From: Thiobacillus sp.
GTDB lineage: Bacteria; Pseudomonadota; Gammaproteobacteria; Burkholderiales; Thiobacillaceae
DNA length: 21,849 nucleotides
NCBI GenBank assembly: GCA_024710445.1
Contig: JANJUT010000220.1
Location: forward strand, 1-21,849
Reading direction: 5' to 3'
A program made the translations under genes and the position numbers. Of the stretch, positions 6,784 to 14,938 are shown in pieces. Under the pieces are notes generated by a model that worked only from the letters and a program-made list of their open reading frames with translations, did no database searches and was not told the DNA's origin. Position 1 is the stretch's first letter; each line of letters begins with the position of its first letter.

Positions 6784-8196
6784 ATGAACCCCTCCACGGT
6801 CAAAACCTACCTGCCCTGGGTCGTGGCCGTGGCATTGTTCATGGAAGGGCTCGATACCACCATCGTCAATACGGCGGTGCCGGCGATGGCGGAGGGTCTG
6901 CAGGTGACGCCCTTGAGCCTGAAGGCGGTGGTGACCAGCTACATCCTGAGCCTGGCAGTGTGCATCCCGGTGAGCGGATGGATGGCGGACCGCTACGGCA
7001 CGCGGCGCGTGTTCGGCATCGCGGTGGCTGTGTTCACTTTTGCTTCGATCCTGTGCGGGCTGGCGCAGAACGTGCCGATGCTGGTGGCGGGGCGCATTCT
7101 GCAGGGCATGGGCGCGGCGATGATGATGCCGGTGGGCCGGCTGGCGATCATTCGCACCTTTCCCAAATCGGAACTGTTGCGGGCGATGAACTTCGTCATC
7201 ATCCCGGCGTTGATCGGGCCGCTGCTGGGGCCCACGGTCGGCGGCCTGATCGTGCATTGGCTGTCGTGGCACGCCATTTTCTTCATCAACGTGCCGGTGG
7301 GGTTGATGGCGTTGTGGCTGGCGCATCGCTATATGCCGGATTACCGGGGCGATGCCCGGCGGCCGCTGGATGTCGTCGGCCTGGTGCTGTTCGGCAGCGG
7401 CGCGGCTTTGCTTTCCTGGCTGCTGGAAATCTTCGGCGAGCATCAGATCGACGCGATCTCGGGCGCGCTTCTGCTGGCACTCAGCCTGAGCCTGCTGGGC
7501 ACGTATTTCCTGCATGCCCGCGAGACGCCGCATCCACTGCTGCGCCTGGCGCTGTTCCGGGTGCGCACGTTTCGCGTCGCGGTGGTGGGCGGCTTCATCA
7601 CGCGTCTGGGGATGGGTGGCATGCCTTTTCTGCTGCCGCTGCTCTATCAGCTCGGCCTGGGCATGCCCGCCTGGCAGTCGGGCCTCCTGATGATGCCGGT
7701 GGCAGCGGCGGCCATGGGGATGAAGCTCATCGCCTCGCGGGTGCTTGCACGCTTCGGCTACCGGCGCGTGCTGATCGTGAACACGGTGATGATCGGGGTC
7801 GTCGTCTGCCTGTTTTCGCTGGTGACGCCGGCCACGCCGATCACACTGATCGTGCTGCTGGGCCTGGCGATGGGTTTCTTCAATTCGCTGCAATACACCA
7901 GCATGAATTCGATGGCGTTTGCCGACATCGATACGCCCGATTCGAGCATGGCCAGCACGATTTCCAGTTCGATGCAGCAGATGTCGATGAGCTTCGGGCT
8001 GGCTTGCGGGTCGCTGGTCGCCGGTTGGTATCTGGGCGATCAGCCGCAAACCGACCACGTAGCGGTGAGGAGCGCGCTGCATTACGCCTTTCTGACGCTG
8101 GGTGGCATGACGATGCTGTCGTCGCTGTCGTTCTGGTCGCTGCGCCCCGGGGATGGCGAAAGCGTCAGCCGTGGAAGCTTGCGCGTGGCAGCATAA
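6784..8196 (+). CDS. MFS multidrug exporter, DHA2 (EmrB/QacA) family
   Basis: The 470-residue integral membrane protein has the layout of 14-TM drug:H+ antiporters. ALFMEGLDTTIVNTAVPAM (about 17-35) is the hallmark first helix with the D1 motif (LDxTxVNxAxP). GWMADRYGTRR (motif A) lies in the loop after helix 2, and GPLLGPTVGG (motif C, antiporter signature) near residue 145. These transporters expel drugs or toxic compounds using the proton gradient, often through an adaptor and a TolC-type channel. No emrA-like fusion protein or regulator is adjacent. No strong ribosome binding site precedes the ATG at 6784, and no downstream start preserves motif D1. It is followed 18 bp later by the macrodomain gene, so the two are probably co-transcribed. 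Confidence 0.93.
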   Translation: MNPSTVKTYLPWVVAVALFMEGLDTTIVNTAVPAMAEGLQVTPLSLKAVVTSYILSLAVCIPVSGWMADRYGTRRVFGIAVAVFTFASILCGLAQNVPMLVAGRILQGMGAAMMMPVGRLAIIRTFPKSELLRAMNFVIIPALIGPLLGPTVGGLIVHWLSWHAIFFINVPVGLMALWLAHRYMPDYRGDARRPLDVVGLVLFGSGAALLSWLLEIFGEHQIDAISGALLLALSLSLLGTYFLHARETPHPLLRLALFRVRTFRVAVVGGFITRLGMGGMPFLLPLLYQLGLGMPAWQSGLLMMPVAAAAMGMKLIASRVLARFGYRRVLIVNTVMIGVVVCLFSLVTPATPITLIVLLGLAMGFFNSLQYTSMNSMAFADIDTPDSSMASTISSSMQQMSMSFGLACGSLVAGWYLGDQPQTDHVAVRSALHYAFLTLGGMTMLSSLSFWSLRPGDGESVSRGSLRVAA

Positions 8197-8214
8197 GCGA
8201 TTACAAAAAGAACC

Positions 8215-8733
8215 ATGTCCACCTCACTGCACGCCATTCAGGCCGACATCACGACCCTCAAAGTTGACGCCATCGTCAATGCCGCCAACCCCTCGCTGCT
8301 CGGCGGCGGCGGGGTGGACGGGGCGATTCATCGCGCGGCCGGACCACAATTGCTCGCAGAATGCCGCCGGCTGGATGGCTGCCAGACAGGCGACGCCAAG
8401 CTCACGCCAGGTTACCAATTGCCGGCCCGCTTCGTGATCCACACCGTGGGCCCGATCTGGCACGGCGGCGAACGGGAAGAAGCGGCTTTGCTGGCCTCGT
8501 GCTACCGGCGCGCGATCGAGGTCGCCGCTCAACATGATCTCCACACGCTGGCATTTCCCAGCATCAGCACCGGCGTCTACGGCTACCCGATCAAGCTCGC
8601 GGCCCGGATTGCCGTGGCGACGGTGCGCGACGCGGTGCAGACATTTCCAGCCATCGGTGAAGTGATCTTCTGCTGCCATTCGGCAACCGACCTCGCTGTC
8701 TACCAGACGTTGCTCGCTGAAGCAGCAAAATGA
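8215..8733 (+). CDS. Macrodomain protein, YmdB-like ADP-ribose-acting hydrolase
   Basis: This 172-residue cytoplasmic protein is a single macrodomain. [23 protein letters not shown] (residues 17-39) contains the catalytic-site NAAN and the glycine-rich loop. [10 protein letters not shown] and [10 protein letters not shown] (about 116-125) complete the ADP-ribose pocket. This layout fits the MacroD/YmdB group, which removes O-acetyl groups from O-acetyl-ADP-ribose or hydrolyses mono-ADP-ribosyl protein bonds. The ATG at 8215 follows AAAGAA, a weak ribosome binding site, 18 bp after the MFS gene. No ADP-ribosyltransferase, sirtuin or defence-system partner is visible nearby, so a housekeeping detoxification role is most likely. 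Confidence 0.93.
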   Translation: MSTSLHAIQADITTLKVDAIVNAANPSLLGGGGVDGAIHRAAGPQLLAECRRLDGCQTGDAKLTPGYQLPARFVIHTVGPIWHGGEREEAALLASCYRRAIEVAAQHDLHTLAFPSISTGVYGYPIKLAARIAVATVRDAVQTFPAIGEVIFCCHSATDLAVYQTLLAEAAK

Positions 8734-8844
8734 TCGACCCATCCAGACATAAGGGTGAAATGATCAAGCATTACCCCCAACAGCCATTGCCTGCCGCGGG
8801 GGGCTAATCGGCAATGTTGCCGTCAAGTTGTTGTGAGGCCACCA

Positions 8845-9594
8845 ATGAAAGTGAAAAAATTCCTCAGCCTTGAATGGGATGCGATCGCCGGCGTCATGGC
8901 AGCAGTCGCGGCAATCGTGCTGCACCTGCTGCATGTGGTGGACGAAACGGTCATCCTGCCCATCGTGCTTGCCTTGATGGCCCTGCTGTTCATCAATTTC
9001 ATGCGGCACACGCGCAACAACGAGCTGACCGCCGAACAGGTCGATCACACCGCGCACGCGGTCAGCCGTATCCAGAATCATCTCAAGCCGCCTGAGGTAG
9101 TACTGGTTGGCCCCCGTCACTTGCGCTCGTCCAACGAGCATTTCATTCGCCATATGAGCGGCGACACGATCTGGTTCAACGTCTGCCTGTCGATGTATAA
9201 ACCGCAGCCGCTATTCGACGCTTTGCTACGCCCAGCGGTGGACAACCCGATGGTCACCTCGATCCAGTTCATTCTCGATGAAAGCCAGAAAGAATTGTGG
9301 CAGCAGGCCATTCTGCCCAAGCTCGCGGCCTGCGGTGACAGCACGAAAGTCAGGGAACCGCGCTGGTGCAATTTGAGCAAAACAGTGTCTTTCATCCTGG
9401 CTGACAACCAGTTGAGCGGAGGCTCCGAAGCGCTGCTCAGCTTCTGGGGTGAACCTTTCATGGCGCAGACGACCGAACGGGATGTGCCACGTTTCATTTT
9501 CCACGTGCAAAGGCACTCCGAACTGCTGCCGCATCTGGTGGAACTGGCGCATGGCTGTAAACGGGCCGCTCAAACACAGCAGAGCCTGATGTGA
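8845..9594 (+). CDS. Two-TM membrane protein with a large cytoplasmic domain, unknown function
   Basis: I do not recognise the family of this 249-residue protein. Two hydrophobic helices lie at about residues 13-32 and 36-53 with only a three-residue turn (DET) between them, so both ends should face the cytoplasm, leaving roughly 190 soluble residues. These contain VVLVGPRHLRSSNEHFI, GDTIWFNVCLSMY and a C-terminal FWGEPFMAQ, but no catalytic motif I can name. The ATG at 8845 is preferred over the GTG at 8833 because GTGAGG serves as its ribosome binding site 6 nt upstream. Its stop overlaps the start of the molybdoenzyme gene by four bases (GTGA), so the two products are translationally coupled and may work together, for example as membrane tether and enzyme. 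That link is inference. Confidence 0.7.
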   Translation: MKVKKFLSLEWDAIAGVMAAVAAIVLHLLHVVDETVILPIVLALMALLFINFMRHTRNNELTAEQVDHTAHAVSRIQNHLKPPEVVLVGPRHLRSSNEHFIRHMSGDTIWFNVCLSMYKPQPLFDALLRPAVDNPMVTSIQFILDESQKELWQQAILPKLAACGDSTKVREPRWCNLSKTVSFILADNQLSGGSEALLSFWGEPFMAQTTERDVPRFIFHVQRHSELLPHLVELAHGCKRAAQTQQSLM

Positions 9595-11876
9595 CCCAAA
9601 TATCGTCCTACTGTCCGCTGTGCATTTCCCGCTGTGGCTGCCTCTATACGGTGGGGGATGGCGAGTTGACGGCGGTGGCGCCTAACCCCGCCCATCCCAC
9701 GGGCAAGCACCTGTGCAGCAAGGCCCATGCTGCGGTTGATCTGCTGAAGCACCCGCAACGGATTCTCACGCCGCTCAAACGCAGCAATCCCAAAGGCAGC
9801 GCCAACCCCGGCTGGCAGCGCATCAGCTGGGACGAGGCGCTGCGCACCACGGCCACGGCGATGCGCCAGATCGCCAACCAGGGCGGTCCGGAAGCGATGG
9901 CGTTCTGCGTGACGACGCCGAGCGGAACCGCGGTGGCGGATGGCATGCAGTGGATTTTCCGTTTGGCGAATGCATTCGGCAGCCCGAACACGGTGTGGAC
10001 CACGCATGTCTGCAACTGGCATCGGGATTTTGCGCCGCAGCTGACGTTCGGTTCGGACATCGGCATGCCCGAATTTGCCGCGACGGGCTGCCTGATGTTG
10101 TGGGGGATCAACCCCTCGGCCACCTGGCTGGCCATGGCGGAGCAGATCGAGCAGGCGCGCCAGCGCGGCATGAAGCTGATTGTGGTGGACCCGCGCAGCG
10201 CCGGGTTTGCGCGGCGTGCCGATGTCTGGCTGCGCATCCGGCCGGGCACGGACGGGGTGCTGGCGCTCGCGCTGGCGCATCAGTTGATTGCGCAGGGCGG
10301 CTATGACCGCGACTTCATCCTGCGCTACAGCACCGGCGCTTTCCTGGTGCGCGAGGACAGCAGCCAGTTTCTGCTCTTGCCCGATGGCTCGCAGGCGGTG
10401 TGGGACTCGGCGCGCGCATGCGCCGTTGCGGCCCCGCCGCCCGGCACGCCAGGCGACTTTGCCTTGTCGGGCCGCTTCGAGGTGGCAACACTTGATGGCC
10501 CGGTTGCCTGCCGTCCGGCTTTCGACCTGTTCGCCCAACGCTGTGCCGACTACCCGCTGGCACGGGCCGCGCAGGAAACCGGCCTCCCCGCCGGGCAGAT
10601 TGCCGAGGCCGCCGAGCTGCTGCGCAGCCAGGGGCCGGTGTCGTTCTATGGCTGGGCCGGGCTGAACCAGCACGACCAGGCCACGCAGACCAGCCGCGCC
10701 CTGCATCTGCTCTACGCCCTGACCGGCTGCCTGGATGCACCGGGCGGCAACGTATTTTTCGCCAAGCCGCCACTGCGCAATGTGATGGGGCGTGACTTGC
10801 TGCCGCCCGGCCAGGCAAACAAGGCGCTGGGCATGACGGAACGGCCCCTCGGCCCGGCGCGGCATGGCTGGATTGCCGAAGCCGACCTGTACCAGGCGAT
10901 CCTGCGGCAGCAGCCTTATGCCGTGCGCGGCCTGCTGTCTTTCGGCGCCAATCTGCTGGCCACGCGCGCCAATCCGCAGCAGGGCCGGGAGGCATTACAG
11001 GGACTGGAATTTTTCGCCCATGCCGATTTCTTTCACTCGGCCATGAGCCGCGATGCCGACATTTTGTTTCCCGTTGCCATGCCGTGGGAGCGCAGCGGGC
11101 TGCAGGCCGGGTTTTTCATCGACCAGGCGGCCGATGCGCGGGTACAGCTCCGCACGCCCATCCTGCCGCCGCGTGGCGAAGCGCGCTCCGACGCCGAACT
11201 GGTGTTTGAACTGGCAAACCGGCTGGGGCTGCAGGCGGATTTTTTCGATGGGAATGCCGAAGCAGGTTTGCGGCATGTGCTTGAACCAAGCGGGTTGACG
11301 CCGGAAGGCTTGCGCGCAGCGCCGGAGGGCGTGGTGTTGCCGCTGCAAACCCGCTACCGGAAATATCAGGACACGGGATTCGCCACACCGAGCGGACGCG
11401 TGGAAATGTATGCCGAAGCCCTCCGGGAAATCGGCCAGCCGCCGTTGCCGATGTTTCGTGAAACGCAGCCCACGCCGGAATTCCCCTTGCTGCTGACCTG
11501 CGCCAAGCTGCCCGACCGCTGCCACAGCCAGCACCAGCAGGCGCATCAGTCGGCACGCGGCGAACGGCTGCCGCTCATCATGCTGCATCCCGCCGTGGCG
11601 GCCGAACGCGGCATCGCGGATGGCGCGGCAGTCGACGTGCAGTCGCCCTATGGCACGATGCGGGCACGCGCCAAATTCGATGCCCAACTGGATACGGGCA
11701 CAGTCTGGGCGCATTACGGCTGGTGGCAGGCGGTGCCCGGCGAAGCAGCAGAAATGGCAGCGAACTATGCCGCCCTGATGGGCCCGGCCAGCGATCCGGT
11801 GAGCGGCTCTGCCCTGTTGCGCGGGCAGTTTTGCCAGGTGGTGAAAGCCCCCTCGAACCTGTCATTCAACGCATAA
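9591..11876 (+). CDS. Molybdopterin oxidoreductase, DMSO-reductase superfamily, with N-terminal [4Fe-4S] site
   Basis: The 761-residue protein begins with a [4Fe-4S] motif, CPLCISRC (Cys8, 11, 15) with the fourth ligand Cys42 in HLCSKA. Mo-bisMGD domains follow: RISWDEAL near residue 76, THVCNWHRD with Cys141 as the likely molybdenum ligand, LMLWGINPSAT, IVVDPR, and the C-terminal dinucleotide domain with LLLTCAKLPDRCHSQHQ and GTMRARAKF. There is no Tat signal, so it acts in the cytoplasm, unlike PsrA/PhsA/TtrA respiratory enzymes. Motifs resemble the formate dehydrogenase/polysulfide reductase-like branch, but the substrate cannot be assigned. It starts with GTG inside the stop of the preceding membrane protein gene. 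No ferredoxin-like or NrfD-like subunit is adjacent, so the electron partner is unknown. Confidence 0.9.
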   Translation: MTQISSYCPLCISRCGCLYTVGDGELTAVAPNPAHPTGKHLCSKAHAAVDLLKHPQRILTPLKRSNPKGSANPGWQRISWDEALRTTATAMRQIANQGGPEAMAFCVTTPSGTAVADGMQWIFRLANAFGSPNTVWTTHVCNWHRDFAPQLTFGSDIGMPEFAATGCLMLWGINPSATWLAMAEQIEQARQRGMKLIVVDPRSAGFARRADVWLRIRPGTDGVLALALAHQLIAQGGYDRDFILRYSTGAFLVREDSSQFLLLPDGSQAVWDSARACAVAAPPPGTPGDFALSGRFEVATLDGPVACRPAFDLFAQRCADYPLARAAQETGLPAGQIAEAAELLRSQGPVSFYGWAGLNQHDQATQTSRALHLLYALTGCLDAPGGNVFFAKPPLRNVMGRDLLPPGQANKALGMTERPLGPARHGWIAEADLYQAILRQQPYAVRGLLSFGANLLATRANPQQGREALQGLEFFAHADFFHSAMSRDADILFPVAMPWERSGLQAGFFIDQAADARVQLRTPILPPRGEARSDAELVFELANRLGLQADFFDGNAEAGLRHVLEPSGLTPEGLRAAPEGVVLPLQTRYRKYQDTGFATPSGRVEMYAEALREIGQPPLPMFRETQPTPEFPLLLTCAKLPDRCHSQHQQAHQSARGERLPLIMLHPAVAAERGIADGAAVDVQSPYGTMRARAKFDAQLDTGTVWAHYGWWQAVPGEAAEMAANYAALMGPASDPVSGSALLRGQFCQVVKAPSNLSFNA

Positions 11877-12134
11877 TTCAGACGCTCCCCCATAGGGAAG
11901 TTACCGCCAAACATCACTGCAGCCAGTCTGGCTTGGGATATCTTCTTGCGGATGTCGCTCATTGACGACACGCCAATTCCGCCCTATCTATCTGTTTTAT
12001 TGAGCAATTCCCGGCAACACCCTTGAATCAGCCGGATTCCCTGTCGCGATTTGGGGACAAATAGCCGGGATTACAGCCCGGGTTCATCCCACGCAAATTC
12101 TCTATCTGTCTGTTTATTAAACAAATTCCGTCAC
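11877..12134. other. Gene-poor region upstream of bactofilin with a duplicated segment
   Basis: No coding sequence is supported here. A roughly 28-bp AT-rich segment beginning CTATCT and ending AATTCC occurs twice in direct orientation, at 11984-12011 and 12102-12129, 118 bp apart, with a few mismatches. The second copy directly precedes the sigma-54 promoter. After the first copy lies a degenerate version of it (GG at 12013-12014, GA at 12025-12026 instead of GC, same 12-bp phase). A short CCGGG/CCCGG inverted repeat sits at about 12065-12081. No recognisable terminator of the molybdoenzyme gene was seen. Confidence 0.6.
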
Positions 12135-12150
12135 TGGCACGCGCCTTGCG
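12135..12150 (+). promoter_or_regulatory. Sigma-54 (RpoN) promoter of the bactofilin gene
   Basis: TGGCACG, four bases and TTGCG match the -24/-12 consensus TGGCACRNNNNTTGCW except the last base, with invariant GG (12136-12137) and GC (12148-12149) in the correct phase. Initiation would be near 12161, giving a leader of about 73 nt before the bactofilin ATG. Sigma-54 promoters need an enhancer-binding activator, which is not encoded in this window. The repeated upstream segments could be its sites, but this is untested. Confidence 0.75.
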
Positions 12151-12233
12151 AATAGATGGGGCGGCGTCCAGCTTCAAGACCGCAACCGCGTTATCGCGTT
12201 TTGCAACCCAGTTCATCGAAGGAATCCATTCCC

Positions 12234-12827
12234 ATGCTCAAGAACTTCATGCATTCCCCCCCTTCCCAAGCCGATTCCAAACTTCCCAGCATGACCCGGA
12301 CCGAATCCAGCCGATTCCATCAGTCGTCCAATGATGCGCTCCGATCGGCCGAAGCCGTAAAACCGGAAAGCGCAGCAGCCGCTGACACGCCCGAGGATGG
12401 CAACAAACTCATCGTGGGTCCGAACATCAAGCTGAAAGGTTCGGAAATCACCGACTGCGAGATTCTGGTGGTGGAAGGCCGGGTGGAAGCCTCCATGAAC
12501 AGCCGCGATATCCGCATTGCCGAAGGCGGCGTGTTTTCGGGCAAGGCCGAGATCGACGTGGCCGAAGTTCGCGGCACCTTCGAGGGTGAACTGACCGCCC
12601 GCAAGCGGCTGGTGGTGTACGCCACCGGCCGGGTCTCGGGAACGATCCACTACGGGGCCTTGATGGTCGAGGAAGGGGGTTCGATTACCGGAAACATGGC
12701 GATGCATACACCCGACACCCGCGTGAGCAAAGTCACGGAACTTCCCTCGCAGTCTGCGGCGGCGGAATCGAGCCAGCCGGATACGTCAAGCCTGGAACTG
12801 GCGCGCAACGCAGCGGGAAAACGCTAG
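12234..12827 (+). CDS. Bactofilin (polymer-forming cytoskeletal protein)
   Basis: The 197-residue product has the bactofilin layout: a flexible polar N-terminal tail (about 1-57), a right-handed beta-helix core (about 58-155) of short repeats built around glycines and small hydrophobics such as LIVGPNIKLKGSEI, LVVEGRVEA, FSGKAEI, VRGTFEGELTA and GRVSGTIHYGALMVEEGGSITG, and a polar C-terminal tail. Bactofilins polymerise without nucleotide and scaffold cell-shape, stalk, polarity or motility proteins. The ATG at 12234 is chosen because GAAGGA lies about 10 nt upstream and it begins MLKNFMHS; the longer frame from 12156 lacks such a site. The sigma-54 promoter suggests conditional expression. 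The TAG stop lies inside the left end of a palindromic element, so the native C-terminus may have been altered. Confidence 0.9.
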   Translation: MLKNFMHSPPSQADSKLPSMTRTESSRFHQSSNDALRSAEAVKPESAAAADTPEDGNKLIVGPNIKLKGSEITDCEILVVEGRVEASMNSRDIRIAEGGVFSGKAEIDVAEVRGTFEGELTARKRLVVYATGRVSGTIHYGALMVEEGGSITGNMAMHTPDTRVSKVTELPSQSAAAESSQPDTSSLELARNAAGKR

Positions 12828-12991
12828 CAGCCTGCCGGACTTGAAGAATCGAAGCGAAAATTCGGCTGGGCGAGGACAGATTTTGACGGTTTTGCAGGGT
12901 AATAGTCGTTCTATTGCCCAAGAAAGCGGCGAAATATGAACCGGCCAGGCGGATTTGCAGCCGATTTCCTTCAAGTCCGACAGGCTGCTAG
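12824..12991. mobile_element. 168-bp imperfect palindromic element (MITE-like) at the bactofilin 3' end
   Basis: The element starts CTAGCAGCCTG and ends CAGGCTGCTAG. Both arms contain a matching GGACTTGAAG/CTTCAAGTCC block (one mismatch beside it), and similarity continues imperfectly inward along about 80 bp per arm. The exact centre (about 12908) is a short hairpin, GGTAATAG, TCGTT, CTATTGCC. Such full-length symmetry with conserved ends resembles miniature inverted-repeat or palindromic intergenic elements. It encodes no transposase. Target-site duplication is not clear: the CTAG at both ends is part of the palindrome. Confidence 0.7.
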
Positions 12992-13204
12992 GCACCCACA
13001 CCCTCTGGAAAGGGCAGCTGTCTGCAATCAGGGACAGCCTGGCAATCCATGGTCAACGACCGGCACGCAAATGAAGTGCGCAATGAATCCAAACAGGCCA
13101 TTGGAGGAGCGGCCAGTTCGAAGCAGCAACAGGCAGTTGAGTCAACGCGAACAAGGCAAAAAGCCGTCGCGAAAAAAACGAGTGAGGAGACGCTACGACA
13201 CCTG

Positions 13205-13233
13205 CGCTACGCCCCCCCCCCCCAGGCGTAGCG
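13205..13233. repeat. Nine-bp stem enclosing a run of 12 cytosines
   Basis: CGCTACGCC (13205-13213) pairs perfectly with GGCGTAGCG (13225-13233). The loop and end of the left stem hold C12 (13212-13223). Such a homopolymer is prone to slippage in replication and to miscounting in sequencing. No U-run follows, so it is not a standard terminator. Confidence 0.7.
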
Positions 13234-13270
13234 TGCTTGAGGAACGGTAGCGCAGGAGGCAGGGGTTGCC

Positions 13271-13302
13271 CGCGGCAGGCTGCAATGATGCAATCTGCCG
13301 CG
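13271..13302. repeat. Strong hairpin of unknown function
   Basis: CGCGGCAG, a two-base bulge, TGCA, an ATGA loop, TGCA, a two-base bulge and CTGCCGCG form a symmetric 8+4 bp hairpin. There is no adjacent U-run on either strand. It lies about 100 bp past the stop of the small minus-strand gene and could protect or end that transcript. Confidence 0.65.
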
Positions 13303-13402
13303 CGGTATCCATTTAGAACGTCACGATCAAACGCTGTCCTCAAACACTGAAGACAAGTGCCCAATGCATCAATCACATCAGGCAACCATCCAGACGGGCG
13401 GC

Positions 13403-13633
13403 TTAGGTGCAACCACCGGAATCGTAAACACCACGTTGTGCGCGTTCGAGTTCCTGTTCGTATGTGAAGTGCTGCTCGCTGGCTTCCAGCGCGGCGGCAG
13501 CCTTGCTGGTGTGCCCTTCATGGAACAACAAGGCTTCGATCGCGGCGTTGGCATCACTGATGGGCGGCACCATGAGCATTTGCAGCCGGTCGTAGATTTC
13601 GCGGTCGATGGAGATCTGAACTTGGTCGGACAT
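13403..13633 (-). CDS. Small ribbon-helix-helix-like protein (antitoxin-type), orphan
   Basis: The 76-residue product starts MSDQVQISIDREIYDRLQML, a short beta strand (VQISID) followed by a helix, as in ribbon-helix-helix DNA-binding domains. A turn (VPPISDANAAIEALLFHEG) and a charged C-terminal helix (FTYEQELERAQ) follow, where an RHH antitoxin would wrap its toxin. GGGAG lies 8 nt before the ATG, a good ribosome binding site. No toxin-like frame adjoins it on the same strand: upstream is metK and downstream is empty. It may be a solitary regulator or a relic of a toxin-antitoxin pair. The fold assignment is by eye and tentative. Confidence 0.6.
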   Translation of the reverse strand: MSDQVQISIDREIYDRLQMLMVPPISDANAAIEALLFHEGHTSKAAAALEASEQHFTYEQELERAQRGVYDSGGCT

Positions 13634-13724
13634 GCCTGACTCCCGTAACGGGTAGAAGGACTATTCAAACTAGCCCATTTACCTGACTAATCAAGTCGGG
13701 AATTCATCTGCCCGTCATCCCGCC

Positions 13725-14903
<1,179 letters not shown>

Positions 14904-14938
14904 GGTCTGTTTCCTTTGATGCGTGATTCAAATATGGG

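Larger units (their letters stand above)
12992..13402. other. Gene-poor region with two strong hairpins
   Basis: No convincing gene was found. A 60-codon frame at 13049-13231 is hydrophilic, lacks a ribosome binding site and ends in the C tract; I do not call it. The stretch holds a hairpin around a 12-C run (13205-13233) and a near-perfect hairpin (13271-13302). The remainder shows no recognisable structure. Confidence 0.5.

Noticed and set aside
8215..9594. Macrodomain gene followed by a two-TM protein gene as a Thoeris/CBASS-like defence pair
   Set aside because: No TIR or nucleotidyltransferase sensor, the genes are separate with a 111-bp gap, the macrodomain has an intact YmdB-type hydrolase site, and the TM protein is coupled to a molybdoenzyme instead.
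13049..13231. Possible 60-residue protein (MVNDRHANEV...)
   Set aside because: No ribosome binding site, low-complexity hydrophilic composition, and its 3' end runs through the C12 hairpin; no family resemblance.
14904..14938. SAM/SAH riboswitch before metK
   Set aside because: Only 35 bp separate metK from the upstream gene, too short for a known SAM or SAH aptamer, and no conserved core is visible.
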